A DNA stretch of 32,264 nucleotides from Saprospiraceae bacterium (GCA_026989035.1 JALSKB010000014.1:1-32264); one strand, 5' to 3'. Numbered from the stretch's first letter, positions 1 to 8,697 are shown. Program-made: numbers and translations. Notes: generated by a model from the letters alone, not told the origin.

Positions 1-1
1 C

Positions 2-1396
2 TTCTGGCTACCCGCTTTGGGCTGGAAGGGCATACAAAAAATGGACTTTTTCAGGCAGGTGCTCATCCTTTCCGGTGCAGGTGTCGGAGGAGGTAGCCTG
101 GTGTATGCTAATACCCATTACCACCCTCCCGATGCGTTCTTTCAACACCCGGCCTGGGCTAAATTTAAAGACTGGAAGTTCACCCTTCAGCCTTATTACG
201 AGAAGGCCCGGCACATGCTGGGCAGCACGCGCAACCCCATTCTGGAGCGAGAAGACCTGTTGCTCCAACAGCTGGCCCGACAAAGGGGGCGTGCAGACAG
301 CTTCGAAGCCGTGGACGTAGGCGTCTATTTTGGCGAAAGCGGAGAAGACATCGACCCCTATTTTAACGGCCAAGGTCCTAAACGCAACAGCTGCATCCAA
401 TGCGCTGCCTGCATGACGGGCTGCCGCCACAACGCCAAAAATACCCTGGTCAAGAACTACCTCTGGTTTGCCGAAAGGCAAGGCGCAGAAATACTGGCCG
501 AAACCCAAGCCGAACGCATCTCATTCGATGGTCAAAGTTATACGGTAGAAACCGTCTCTCCCTTCGGCTTGCGCCAAATAATACCCGGCGTAAAAGCCCG
601 AAAAGGACCGAGTTTTAGAGCCAGAGGAATCATCTTCTCCGCCGGCGTGCTGGGGACTTTACGGCTGCTCTTCCGCCAAAAGCACAAGTACAAAACCTTG
701 CCCGCCCTGTCCGACAAGCTGGGCTACAGCCTGCGCACCAATTCCGAAAGCCTCTGTGCCGTGTTGAGCCAAAGTGAAAAACTCAACCACGGCATCGCCA
801 TCGGAGCAAGTATGCAGGCCGATGAGCACACCCGGGTGGAAATCGTCAAGTATGGAGACCAGGCCGATGTGATGCGCTTTCTGAGTACTGTAGCCACGGG
901 AGCACCTCCCCTGCGTCCGCTCAAATGGCTGGCCCGAATCTTGCGGAAACCCAAAGATCTCTGGCAAATCCTCTTTTCAAAAAATTACGCCCGGCGCAAC
1001 GCCATCCTGCTAATCATGCAAACACTGGACAACGAGCTGCGCATGAAATACCATCCCCTGCGCGGGCTACACATGAGCTACGGGCAGAAAGCCAGGCCTC
1101 CAGCCTATTTACCCATCGGACAACAAGTCATGCAAGACTACGCCCGATTGGCCAATGGCATCCCTCAAAATGCCCTGACCGAAGTGCTATTCAACATGTC
1201 CACCACAGCCCACATCATCGGTGGCTGCCCCATGGGAAGTCGGGCTGAAGAGGGCGTAGTGGACCCTACTTTTAAAGTCTTTCACTACCCCAATATGTAC
1301 ATCCTGGACGGCTCCATCATTCCGGCAAACCTGGGCGTCAACCCCAGCCTGACCATCACCGCCCTGGCAGAATACGCCATGGATCAAATGGAATAA
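2..1396 (+). CDS. GMC family oxidoreductase, cholesterol-oxidase-like (5' end cut by window)
   Basis: FAD-dependent oxidoreductase of the glucose-methanol-choline family, probably oxidising an alcohol or sterol-like substrate; the substrate is not determinable here. The frame is open from base 2, so the FAD-binding N-terminus lies outside the window and the internal TTG at 17 is not a credible start. Visible motifs are LSGAGVGGGSLVYAN near the start, a cysteine cluster CxxCxxCxxxC at bases 392-424 followed by RHNAKNTL, and the C-terminal HIIGGCPMG and NPSLTITALAEYA segments that carry the family's catalytic His and Asn. The cysteine cluster and motif order are those of the cholesterol-oxidase-like branch. 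It ends 66 bases before a lipoprotein gene that has its own promoter. Family confident, substrate unknown. Confidence 0.88.
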   Translation, partial: FWLPALGWKGIQKMDFFRQVLILSGAGVGGGSLVYANTHYHPPDAFFQHPAWAKFKDWKFTLQPYYEKARHMLGSTRNPILEREDLLLQQLARQRGRADSFEAVDVGVYFGESGEDIDPYFNGQGPKRNSCIQCAACMTGCRHNAKNTLVKNYLWFAERQGAEILAETQAERISFDGQSYTVETVSPFGLRQIIPGVKARKGPSFRARGIIFSAGVLGTLRLLFRQKHKYKTLPALSDKLGYSLRTNSESLCAVLSQSEKLNHGIAIGASMQADEHTRVEIVKYGDQADVMRFLSTVATGAPPLRPLKWLARILRKPKDLWQILFSKNYARRNAILLIMQTLDNELRMKYHPLRGLHMSYGQKARPPAYLPIGQQVMQDYARLANGIPQNALTEVLFNMSTTAHIIGGCPMGSRAEEGVVDPTFKVFHYPNMYILDGSIIPANLGVNPSLTITALAEYAMDQME

Positions 1397-1436
1397 AACA
1401 CCTCTCCCTTAGGACAAACTCCACGCCAATTTTTCC

Positions 1437-1444
1437 TATCTTTG
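1437..1444 (+). promoter_or_regulatory. Bacteroidota -7 element (TATCTTTG) for the lipoprotein gene
   Basis: TATCTTTG matches TAnnTTTG exactly and lies 18 bases before the ATG at 1463. A clear -33 TTG at the proper spacing is not seen. Confidence 0.5.
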
Positions 1445-1462
1445 GAACCAAATTGAAAATCC

Positions 1463-1948
1463 ATGAAATACATTTTTTCTCTACTCCTTTGCTCAAGCCT
1501 GCTGTTAGCCTCTTGCCAGCAAGACGAACTAGCCAACTGGCATCCTGTGGACCTCAGTAGCTATGGAGTATCGGCAAGCTTGCTGGTACCCGACAGCAGT
1601 GCGCTGGATATCAAAACCAATGACCTGGGCATTATGCAAGACATCACCGTACAAGACGGAGAGGGGTATTCCATACAAATCTTCGCTTCTCAGGCCGGCA
1701 AGTCCTCCTCCGTGCAAAAGCTGCTCCAAGAACAAAAAGAAGAGGTGAACAAACACCCCTTATTCTCCCGCATGGTAGAAGAATACCCCGATGGATTCAT
1801 TTTTGAAAATCGCATAGATTCCACCACGACCTCCTTCGATTTTCGCAAGGTGAAAATCCATCAGGGACAGGAGTACATCTTCCGAACAGGTTTGCTGGGA
1901 ATTTTTACCGAGGAGCAGGTAAAAAAAATGTACAAGGCCATTCAGTAA
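1463..1948 (+). CDS. Hypothetical lipoprotein (161 aa)
   Basis: A short exported lipoprotein of unknown function. The N-terminus is a signal peptide (MKYIFSLLLCSSLLLAS) followed by Cys18, a good lipobox (LLASC), so it should be anchored to the outer or inner membrane. The mature part (about 143 aa) is mixed alpha/beta with acidic and polar residues and no motif I recognise. The start is supported by the signal peptide and by the TATCTTTG promoter element 18 bases upstream. It follows the GMC oxidoreductase on the same strand, but its own promoter suggests separate expression. Function not assigned. Confidence 0.75.
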   Translation: MKYIFSLLLCSSLLLASCQQDELANWHPVDLSSYGVSASLLVPDSSALDIKTNDLGIMQDITVQDGEGYSIQIFASQAGKSSSVQKLLQEQKEEVNKHPLFSRMVEEYPDGFIFENRIDSTTTSFDFRKVKIHQGQEYIFRTGLLGIFTEEQVKKMYKAIQ

Positions 1949-2045
1949 AGACCGCCGGGCGGCAAATACTGCCAAAGGAATAGCTCACTCGCACAAACTG
2001 ATTGGGGGTACTTCAAACTTGGCAAGCAACTCCCATAAGAAAAGT

Positions 2046-2083
2046 TTGGGCCTGTCCGGCACAGCATAGCCAAACAGACCCAA
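2046..2083 (-). terminator. Probable terminator of the superoxide dismutase gene
   Basis: A 10-bp stem with one G-T pair (TTGGGCCTGT / ACAGACCCAA) lies 28 bases after the sodA stop codon. On the minus strand it is followed by a T-rich run (ACTTTTCTTAT). Confidence 0.5.
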
Positions 2084-2110
2084 CACATTGTCTTTTAAAC
2101 CGAACCTAAA

Positions 2111-2743
2111 TCAAAAGGAAGAAGCTCCTTCATTGGCATCGTTGTAACGCTTGGTTACTTCGTGCCAATTAATGACATTAAAAAAGTTTTCGATGTAGTC
2201 CGGACGCCGATTCTGGTACTTGAGATAATAGGCGTGCTCCCATACGTCCAGGCCGAGAATGGGCTGTCCTTCAAAGTCATTGACATCCATGAGCGGATTG
2301 TCTTGGTTTGGCGTTTTACAGATGAAAAGTTTGTCGTTTTTGTCCACGCATAGCCAGGCCCAGCCGGAGCCAAAGACCGTGGCAGCAGCCTTGCTGAATT
2401 CGTCTTTGAAATTTTCAAAAGAACCAAAATCGCGCTCAATAGCTTTGGAGATGTTCATCTGAGCCGAAGGAACACCTTCTCCGTTGGGCCCCATAATTTG
2501 CCAAAAGAGTTTGTGGTTATAGTAACCACCTCCGTTGTTTCGCACAGCTGCAGAATGCTTGGAAACTTCAGCCAGGTTGTCTTCAATTTTCATGTTTTCA
2601 AGAGCCGTGCCCTCTATTGCGGCATTCAGTTTGTTGGTATAGCCGGCATGGTGCTTCGTGTGATGAATTTCCATCGTTCGAGCATCGATATAAGGCTCCA
2701 AAGCATCGTATGCATAAGGTAAATCCGGAAGTTTAAAGGCCAT
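2111..2743 (-). CDS. sodA: Superoxide dismutase, Mn-type (Mn/Fe family)
   Basis: Cytoplasmic superoxide dismutase converting superoxide to oxygen and hydrogen peroxide. At 210 aa it is full length. The metal ligands of the family are all present: His27 (MEIHHTKHH), His77 (YYNHKLFW), and Asp166 and His170 in DVWEHAYY. The glycine-rich GGGYYNH segment and Gln147 in the PNQDNPLM segment fit the manganese-specific pattern rather than the iron one, although cambialistic activity cannot be excluded from sequence. It is monocistronic on the minus strand, with a hairpin after its stop and a structured repeat between it and the endonuclease I gene. I did not find a clear promoter upstream. Confidence 0.95.
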   Translation of the reverse strand: MAFKLPDLPYAYDALEPYIDARTMEIHHTKHHAGYTNKLNAAIEGTALENMKIEDNLAEVSKHSAAVRNNGGGYYNHKLFWQIMGPNGEGVPSAQMNISKAIERDFGSFENFKDEFSKAAATVFGSGWAWLCVDKNDKLFICKTPNQDNPLMDVNDFEGQPILGLDVWEHAYYLKYQNRRPDYIENFFNVINWHEVTKRYNDANEGASSF

Positions 2744-2959
2744 AGTGGTTTTGAATTTGCCGGAAGGAAAAGCTCTATCCTTTCGCCTTCCGCGGTTAAA
2801 AAATAAAGAGAGCTACTCTGCTGTTTCTTCGCATCTCCGTCAAGGCTGTTCGCTTCAGATTCGAACTATCCGATTTTATTTTCGGGTTGGGATGCGCAAG
2901 AAGACACAAGAGCTGCTGCTCGTTAAAAAAACAAATGCACATCAGAAAGGTTTGTTGAA

Positions 2960-3063
2960 TATACCCAAACCGAAATGGTTTGGGATATTTACAACTCGCA
3001 AACGAGCGAAAGGTAGGGAGTTTGGGAGGCTGACGCCTCCCAAACCACTTCGCCATGGGTATA
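2960..3063 (+). repeat. Structured repeat, copy A (104 bp)
   Basis: Reference copy of the window's repeat family. It has TATACCC at the left end and GGGTATA at the right. Hairpin 1 is CCCAAACC-GAAAT-GGTTTGGG (2964-2984). A small CTCG-CAAA-CGAG hairpin lies in the middle. Hairpin 2 has a perfect 11-bp stem, GTTTGGGAGGC / GCCTCCCAAAC (3020-3045), with loop TGAC, and is followed by the conserved CACTTCGCCATG. It begins 6 bases after the endonuclease I stop and is antisense to that gene. The rest of the 2744-3069 intergenic stretch shows nothing I can name. Confidence 0.9.
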
Positions 3064-3069
3064 GTTAAC

Positions 3070-4161
3070 CTATCGGAAGACAAGAACTTTCCAATGTGCC
3101 TGACTTTCTCGTTTTCCCCATAAGCGCAGTTGCAACAAATAAAAACCCGGCGGCAAGTTGGAAAGATCTGCCGTCTGCTCATAGCTACCTGCAGACAGCT
3201 GTTTTTCCATCAACAAGGCTACGGGCTTGCCATACGGGTCGAGCAATTCAAAGCGCAACTTGGCCGGTTCGCTCAAGCTGAAATGCCAGGATAACTGCCC
3301 ATGAACCGGATTGGGATACAATCCCTTCCAGGAAAAAAACTCCGGCTCATCCAAGTTTTCATTTGCCGTAAGGCAAGACATATCCACATCAGCGCAGTAC
3401 GTGCGCTTCGCCAAAGTGCAATCGAGCACAAAGGGATTCGGCTTGTCGTCCTGATATTGAGCTATGAGAAAAGTTCGATCCCATTCCTTTTGATCCACGG
3501 GGTCCAAATAGTGCCAGAGACAAAGCGTTTCTCTTTGGTTTTCAAAATAGGTGTCATCTATTTGGTCAGCGGCTTCGTGGTACATGGTATAGAAGTAAAA
3601 CATGGCTCTTGCCACATTACCTTTGTGGTCTTCCCGCGGTTCAAACAGAACATTTTCTAACAATTCACTCCAGGCATTGATTTGTGAAGCGGGAATAGTG
3701 CTCTGCTCTGTAGCCTGGTAATACCAATTCGTAGTTTGATCATCCGGGCTTTCGCCAAACGGAAGACTACCCCTATCGGCGTTTACTTCTACCCGCGTGG
3801 GAAAGAGGTGATGCATATCGCTTTCCTGAGGGCCTCCTGCAGCGCCTTTGCTTTTGGGATAGGTGTGTTCCAGGTTGACATCTCGGGCAAAAGCTGCCTG
3901 AGAGGGGTCTTCGCCTTGCGGCAAATGGATGGTATAAGCCGTATAAACGGCCCTCAGGCTATCTCCGGGCAGATGGTAAATCACGGCATACAAAGTATCC
4001 TTGGCAGCCGAATTGCCCAGAGTAAAAGCCGGTTTATAGGAGCTTTCCAAAGCATCCAGCAAGGGCTGTCCTTCCAAATCGGGAAACACATCCTGATGTA
4101 ATTGTGCACTACTCACTTTTGCCGAAAGGCAAAGAAAGATGAAAAAGAGTGTTTTTTTCAT
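3070..4161 (-). CDS. Secreted endonuclease I family nuclease with T9SS sorting domain
   Basis: Extracellular DNA/RNA nuclease of the endonuclease I (EndA/NucM-like) family, 363 aa. Residues 1-19 are a signal peptide (cleavage near SSAQ). The catalytic domain runs to about residue 265 and shows NLEHTYPKSKGA (residues 96-107), DMHHLFPT (115-122) and a following N..R...PF stretch, which hold the beta-beta-alpha-metal catalytic His and Asn residues. The last 80 residues are a type A T9SS C-terminal domain (YPNPVHGQLSW, later GSYEQTADLSNLPPGFYLLQL), predicting export by T9SS and release or attachment at the cell surface. A likely role is scavenging extracellular nucleic acids (inference). A structured repeat begins 6 bases after its stop. 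Confidence 0.9.
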   Translation of the reverse strand: MKKTLFFIFLCLSAKVSSAQLHQDVFPDLEGQPLLDALESSYKPAFTLGNSAAKDTLYAVIYHLPGDSLRAVYTAYTIHLPQGEDPSQAAFARDVNLEHTYPKSKGAAGGPQESDMHHLFPTRVEVNADRGSLPFGESPDDQTTNWYYQATEQSTIPASQINAWSELLENVLFEPREDHKGNVARAMFYFYTMYHEAADQIDDTYFENQRETLCLWHYLDPVDQKEWDRTFLIAQYQDDKPNPFVLDCTLAKRTYCADVDMSCLTANENLDEPEFFSWKGLYPNPVHGQLSWHFSLSEPAKLRFELLDPYGKPVALLMEKQLSAGSYEQTADLSNLPPGFYLLQLRLWGKRESQAHWKVLVFR

Positions 4162-4343
4162 AAAAAAGAGGGGTCAAACAGCTGTGGCTGCCAAGTCAAT
4201 AAATCCAATTTGAGTAAGAGGCATACAAAATGCCATTGCACAGGCAAACGGCTCAATTTGTAGGCCTTAAAAACGGCCTTTACTTCCGGCAAAAATAACA
4301 TTTTTTGGTATCCAAATCGGTTTTTACTCCATGTCATCAAAAA

Positions 4344-4369
4344 GGGGCCGGTTCTTTCGAACCGACCCC
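4344..4369 (-). terminator. Intrinsic terminator of the large TonB-dependent receptor gene
   Basis: An 11-bp stem (GGGGCCGGTTC / GAACCGACCCC, one G-T pair) with loop TTTC. On the minus strand it is followed directly by five T residues. It lies about 70 bases downstream of the receptor stop; a second small hairpin (TCTCCG / CGGAGA, 4404-4426) lies between. The 4162-4439 spacer shows no credible gene. Confidence 0.7.
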
Positions 4370-4439
4370 ACGCGTTGGTTTCGCGTTTAGTAAAGAAGAA
4401 AAGTCTCCGTCGGGGGGATACGGAGAAAGGTGTTCTCAT

Positions 4440-7268
4440 TTAGAACGTACCCGTCAGGCGGGTATAGAGGAATGCACCTTGCACACCAAACTGCTGCACG
4501 CGGCGGCTAAAGAGGAAGCGGCCGGAGCTGACGTTGGAAGAGTGTTGGTGCATGTCGGGATAAGTATTCGCGAAATTGCGCATACCTACGGCCAGGCGGA
4601 GGTTCGGGCTGATGCCATAGCTGAACTCAACATCAGGTACGATCTTCGGCGAGAAAGTCTGGTCGCGAGACTCGTTTTTCTCTGTAAATTCATTGAACAG
4701 CCAATCTTTGGGGTCGGTGCTTTCATTGGGATGGATGTACTGCACTTCACCAAAGCGCGTTGCCCGCAGCAATATGGAGAGAGAGCCCATATCGTACTGA
4801 GCGGAGAAGCTGATTTTGCTCCGCGGCTGAGCTACTTCCAAGCGAGAGACCTCTTCGCGATTAAAGACCGTATTTTCGAGGCCTTCGAGCAGAGGTGAGG
4901 TATTGATGATGGGCGTACCGTTGGCGTCTTTGGCCACTTCTGTTTTGGTCAAGTTCCCCACCAGGGTAAAATTCAGGTTTCCATCACCTGCAGCCATGTT
5001 GTAACCCAAGACGAAGTCAATACCTTTGGTCGAGGTAGAAACGGCATTGGTAAAGAACTGAGCTGCACCGGCACCGCGGGGCGTCAGGATATCACCTGCA
5101 TAGAGCGTATCCGTACCGTTGATTTGCAGAATGGTTTCCGGCTTAAAGCGGCCTGAAATCACAATGCGATCTTGGATGTCGATTTTGTAAGCATCCAGGG
5201 TTAGGGTGAAATTGCCAAACTGGCCGGCCATACCCAAAGCCAGGTTAGTGGAAGTTTCCGGCTTGAGCGGCTCAATGCCAAAACCTTTGGCTACGCTGCT
5301 TTCGTTGTTGAAAGTACCCACCTGGATGGCTACTTGTTCGCCATTCACATCTACAAATTGCGTACTCAGGTTATTGAAATACACCTGATGCAAAGAAGGA
5401 GCGCGGAAGCCCGTGCTGTAGGAACCACGAACAGAGAAATTATCCGTGATGGAATAACGCAAAGCGGCTTTCCAGTTAAAGTCGTCGCCAAAATCGTTGT
5501 AGTTCTCATAACGACCGGCAACAGCCAACAGCAAGGCATCCGTCAGGTCAAACTCCAGATCCACATACGCACTGATGCTGTTGCGGTTTTTGTTCAGGGC
5601 ATTTTGCGGTTGGAAGCCCGGGAAAACCTGAATACCTGCAGCACCTGCTACATAAGTGGTATCTCCATTGATCATCCAGACGTTTTGAGCTCCACCGGCT
5701 ACATAAGAAGCCTCTTCTCCGGCAAAGATTTGATAGTTTTCTAAACGGAAAACACCACCCAAGGCGACGTTTACAGGTATGCCGAAGTCAAACTCTCGAG
5801 AGAAATCCACATTGGTCAACTCCTGGCTGTAGGAAAAGCCACCGGCATAAGCCGAAGTGGGTGAAGCCGTTCCCAAAGAGGCGTTGTTGGAGTTCTTGAT
5901 AGTAAAGAGGAATTTGTTCATTCCGTGCGTTTGGCTGAAGTCTGCCTGCCAACCACCGATTTCTCCACGCACACCTACGATAAAAGAGTTGTCAAAGATG
6001 TCGGAGTGAATCTGGGGTGAAAAGCCATGGGGATAGAGCTGCGGTACGACTTTCACTTGCTGGGCCGGAAAGCGATAGAAGCCCCGTGCCATACCGTTGC
6101 GATAATTCACGCCATACATGGCATACAACTCGGCGCCCGAGTTGCCCAAAGGAAAGCCTGCATTGATGAAAGCAGAGGCATTGCGCACGGCAGAGTTTCC
6201 GATTTCCATGACCTGATGCTCGACAAAGCCCTCATTGGCCTGCAAAAGGGCATAAAACTCTTCTACGGGCAGGGCATTGTCGTATCCCTCAGGATAGGGG
6301 TTTCCCGTATAATTACCGGAACGGTTGGTGGATGCCCTGTTGTAGTATTCTCCCGTCACATTGACCCAGCCCTTTTTGCCTACGTCAAAGCCAAAATTGG
6401 TCGAGACTTTGTAGGATTGTCCATCACGTCGAAAAGTAGGCACCAGCGAATCAGGTACCTCGCCTTGAGCACGTACCGGCCCACCCATGAAATTAGGCAG
6501 GTTGGTACCTGTTTCCACATTGATGGTAGCCGTATTGGTGGATTTCTTCAAGACGATGTTCATCACACCGGCAATGGCATCCGAGCCGTACTGAGCGGCA
6601 GCACCATCCCGCAAAATCTCAATGCGATCAATAGCTGCAGCAGGAATGGTATTGAGGTCGGTACCTACCGTACCGCGCCCTACCGTACCGTTCACATTCA
6701 ACAAAGAACTGGAGTGACGACGCTTACCGTTGAGTAACACCAAGGTCTGGTCAGGGCCAAGACCGCGCAAAGTAGCCGGGTCGATGTGGTCCGTACCGTC
6801 AGAAATCGTTTGCGGCGTACTGTGGAAAGAAGGCGCAGAATACTGTAGCATTTGCGTCAAAGGAGCAGGAGGATTGGCCTGCAGAGCCTTAGCTCCGATG
6901 ACATCCACAGGAACGGCCGTTGTCAATTTGGTTCGACCGCCGGAACGAGAACCAACCACAATAACGGCATCCAAAGACTCTCCTGCTACCATGACCACAT
7001 CAACGACATTGCTGGCACCAAGAGGAACTTCCTGTGAAGCATAACCCACATAGCTGAATACCAAAGCCGTAGCTCCTTCAGGGACTTCCAAGGAGTACTT
7101 TCCGTCATAGTCGGTAACGGTACCGGTCATCATGTCTTTAACCCAAACCGTAGCACCAATCAGGGGTGTTCCATCCTGTGCTGTCACCGTACCCGAAACG
7201 GTACGCTGAGCTTCCAGGCCAAAGCTCATGAAGAGCAGTGCCGTAAAAAAAAGTAATAAACGCTTCAT
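4440..7268 (-). CDS. TonB-dependent outer-membrane receptor with carboxypeptidase-regulatory-like domain
   Basis: Outer-membrane active transporter of 942 aa. I place the start at 7268 because MKRLLLFFTALLFMSFGLEAQ is a proper signal peptide; the open frame runs 41 codons further upstream without a signal. Residues 22-95 are a carboxypeptidase-D regulatory-like beta domain (TVSGTVTAQDGTPLIGA ... FSYVGYASQEV), followed by a TonB-box-like SLDAVIVVGSR and a plug domain (about 115-240, with TLRGLGPDQTLVLLNGKRR and IEILRDGAAAQYGSDAIAGVMNI). The remainder is a beta-barrel ending in aromatic Phe. The plug resembles iron-complex/general receptors rather than SusC, and no SusD partner lies next to it, so the ligand is unknown. 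It appears monocistronic with a terminator. Confidence 0.9.
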   Translation of the reverse strand: MKRLLLFFTALLFMSFGLEAQRTVSGTVTAQDGTPLIGATVWVKDMMTGTVTDYDGKYSLEVPEGATALVFSYVGYASQEVPLGASNVVDVVMVAGESLDAVIVVGSRSGGRTKLTTAVPVDVIGAKALQANPPAPLTQMLQYSAPSFHSTPQTISDGTDHIDPATLRGLGPDQTLVLLNGKRRHSSSLLNVNGTVGRGTVGTDLNTIPAAAIDRIEILRDGAAAQYGSDAIAGVMNIVLKKSTNTATINVETGTNLPNFMGGPVRAQGEVPDSLVPTFRRDGQSYKVSTNFGFDVGKKGWVNVTGEYYNRASTNRSGNYTGNPYPEGYDNALPVEEFYALLQANEGFVEHQVMEIGNSAVRNASAFINAGFPLGNSGAELYAMYGVNYRNGMARGFYRFPAQQVKVVPQLYPHGFSPQIHSDIFDNSFIVGVRGEIGGWQADFSQTHGMNKFLFTIKNSNNASLGTASPTSAYAGGFSYSQELTNVDFSREFDFGIPVNVALGGVFRLENYQIFAGEEASYVAGGAQNVWMINGDTTYVAGAAGIQVFPGFQPQNALNKNRNSISAYVDLEFDLTDALLLAVAGRYENYNDFGDDFNWKAALRYSITDNFSVRGSYSTGFRAPSLHQVYFNNLSTQFVDVNGEQVAIQVGTFNNESSVAKGFGIEPLKPETSTNLALGMAGQFGNFTLTLDAYKIDIQDRIVISGRFKPETILQINGTDTLYAGDILTPRGAGAAQFFTNAVSTSTKGIDFVLGYNMAAGDGNLNFTLVGNLTKTEVAKDANGTPIINTSPLLEGLENTVFNREEVSRLEVAQPRSKISFSAQYDMGSLSILLRATRFGEVQYIHPNESTDPKDWLFNEFTEKNESRDQTFSPKIVPDVEFSYGISPNLRLAVGMRNFANTYPDMHQHSSNVSSGRFLFSRRVQQFGVQGAFLYTRLTGTF

Positions 7269-7753
7269 AAAACAAAGAGTTTTGATGAAAAAATCGAATT
7301 CTAATACCAACATGAACAGGGATTCACGACCACACGAATGCCCACACAAGGGGGGGACGGGGTCCGGGCGGCAAAAAGTTTTTTTGCGCAAAGATCAGGT
7401 CTTTGGGGTGCAAAAAGCCCTTGGCGAAGAGCTTTCAAATGGGAGAGTTATGGAATCCCTGAACAATTTCTGTCGGCCAAAAAGCAAAAATCAGTCGCTT
7501 TTTGTGCGGTAAAGTTAAACATTTCCCGAAATATGTCAAATCCACGACTAAAAAATGCCATCGGCTGAAAACATCCTATCTTTGTGCACAAACACCCCTT
7601 TGCCTGCCCACCTACCAACATAGTATGGCATGGCCTGCCTGTAAGGAAATTCCGAACCGGCAAACGACCAAGCATAGGGGAAGTTTGTTCCTGTCTTCCA
7701 TACCGGCAGGATCAAACCGTTTCGACATGAAGTCATACCTAAACACAACCCAA
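7269..7753. other. Divergent intergenic region between the TonB receptor and paaG
   Basis: 485 bases between divergent genes. It holds the TATCTTTG element for paaG (7577-7584) and an AT-rich stretch around 7500-7560. Open frames across it are weak and lack family resemblance. No RNA gene or repeat copy is recognised here. Confidence 0.5.
7577..7584 (+). promoter_or_regulatory. Bacteroidota -7 element (TATCTTTG) upstream of paaG
   Basis: Exact TAnnTTTG match. It predicts a transcription start near 7591 and a leader of about 160 bases before the ATG at 7754. No convincing -33 TTG at the right spacing. Confidence 0.4.
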
Positions 7754-8542
7754 ATGGACAGCATCCTCTTTTCCGTAGAAAACGGCCTGGCCACCCTCAA
7801 GCTCAATCGCCCGAAAGTGTACAACAGCTTTAATCGGGAAATGGCTTTGCTCATGCAACAATATCTCAGGCAGTGTATAGAGGAACAAGAAGGGACTCCT
7901 CCTGTACGCGCCATCTTGATTACCGGAGAGGGTAAAGCTTTTTCCGCCGGCCAAGACTTACAGGAAATTGTCGCGGAAAACGGACCGAATATCTCGACCA
8001 TCCTTTCGGAACACTACAACCCCATCATAAAGCTGATCCGAGAAATCGAAAAGCCCGTCATTTGTGCAGTCAATGGCGTGGCTGCAGGTGCAGGGGCCAA
8101 CATAGCCTTGGCCTGCGACATCGTGCTTGCTGCCGAATCGGCATCTTTTATCCAGGCTTTTAGCAAAATAGGTCTCATCCCCGACAGCGGAGGTACTTTC
8201 TTTCTCCCCAGGCTCATCGGCCTGCAACGAGCAGCCGCCTTGATGATGACCGGTGAAAAAGTCCCCGCCCGAAAAGCAGAGGAGATGGGTATGATTTATC
8301 GCTGCCTGCCCGATAAAAAGCTGATGAAAGAAGCCCTTGCCCTGGCTCAACAACTCGCCCAAATGCCCACCAAAGGATTGGGACTCACCAAACGAGCCCT
8401 CAACCGCAGCCTGGAAAGCTCTCTCGACAAACAACTGGCCATGGAAGAAGAACTCCAAATCGCCGCCAGCCAAACCCAAGACTTTCAGGAAGGGGTACAG
8501 GCTTTTCTGGAAAAACGCAAACCTTCTTTTCAAGGCAAATAA
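7754..8542 (+). CDS. paaG: Enoyl-CoA hydratase/isomerase, PaaG-like
   Basis: Crotonase-fold enzyme of 262 aa, the same length as typical PaaG (ring-1,2-epoxyphenylacetyl-CoA isomerase of phenylacetate degradation). The start MDSILFSVENGLATLKLNRP at 7754 aligns with the family N-terminus. An in-frame ATG at 7727 is the alternative, and the much longer open frame to 7502 is not supported. Visible motifs: GEGKAFSAGQDL (residues 58-69), the oxyanion-hole loop NGVAAGAGANIALACD (about 107-122), and GLIPDSGGT (140-148) with the PaaG-type acidic residue Asp144. No other paa gene is in the window, so it may act in phenylacetate catabolism, lower aromatic steps or general beta-oxidation. Family sure, exact substrate inferred. 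Confidence 0.82.
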   Translation: MDSILFSVENGLATLKLNRPKVYNSFNREMALLMQQYLRQCIEEQEGTPPVRAILITGEGKAFSAGQDLQEIVAENGPNISTILSEHYNPIIKLIREIEKPVICAVNGVAAGAGANIALACDIVLAAESASFIQAFSKIGLIPDSGGTFFLPRLIGLQRAAALMMTGEKVPARKAEEMGMIYRCLPDKKLMKEALALAQQLAQMPTKGLGLTKRALNRSLESSLDKQLAMEEELQIAASQTQDFQEGVQAFLEKRKPSFQGK

Positions 8543-8545
8543 AAA

Positions 8546-8577
8546 AGTTTGCCCGGGCATCAAAGCCCGAACAAACT
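8546..8577 (+). terminator. Hairpin just after the paaG stop
   Basis: AGTTTG-cc-CGGGC pairs with GCCCG-aa-CAAACT around loop ATCAAA, four bases after the stop. No T-run follows on the plus strand (an A-run precedes it), so it is a weak or bidirectional terminator candidate. Confidence 0.4.
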
Positions 8578-8602
8578 GTCGCCTTCGCGGGTTTCATACA
8601 AA

Positions 8603-8697
8603 ACTTTCTTTTCACCGGCGGCAACGACGAGGTTGGGAGCCCGATGATACCGAAATTAAAACAGATCGTGTCGCTGCCAACCGGTGAAAAGAAAACA
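8603..8697. repeat. Imperfect inverted repeat of about 95 bp downstream of paaG
   Basis: TTTCTTTTCACCGG (8605-8618) is matched by CCGGTGAAAAGAAA (8681-8694), and the pairing extends imperfectly inward (CGGCAACGAC against GTCGCTGCC). It is unrelated to the 104-bp repeat family. It could be a small inverted-repeat mobile remnant or a long hairpin. No coding potential. Confidence 0.6.

Noticed and set aside
2745-3182. Open frames on both strands across repeat copy A
   Set aside because: Their translation is the repeat's own palindromes (PKWFGIFTTRKRAKG, PKPFRFGYI); the same phrases recur at other copies, so they are not genes.
4158-4439. Open frame of 93 codons on the minus strand between the receptor and endonuclease I genes
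   Set aside because: It runs through the receptor's terminator hairpin, has a basic low-complexity N-terminus and no family resemblance; treated as spacer.
6027-6737. Long antisense open frame (236 codons) inside the TonB receptor gene
   Set aside because: It is a shadow of the coding strand with no domain or start context.
7269-7391. Upstream extension of the large TonB receptor by 41 codons
   Set aside because: The extension lacks a signal peptide, whereas the ATG at 7268 starts a normal one.
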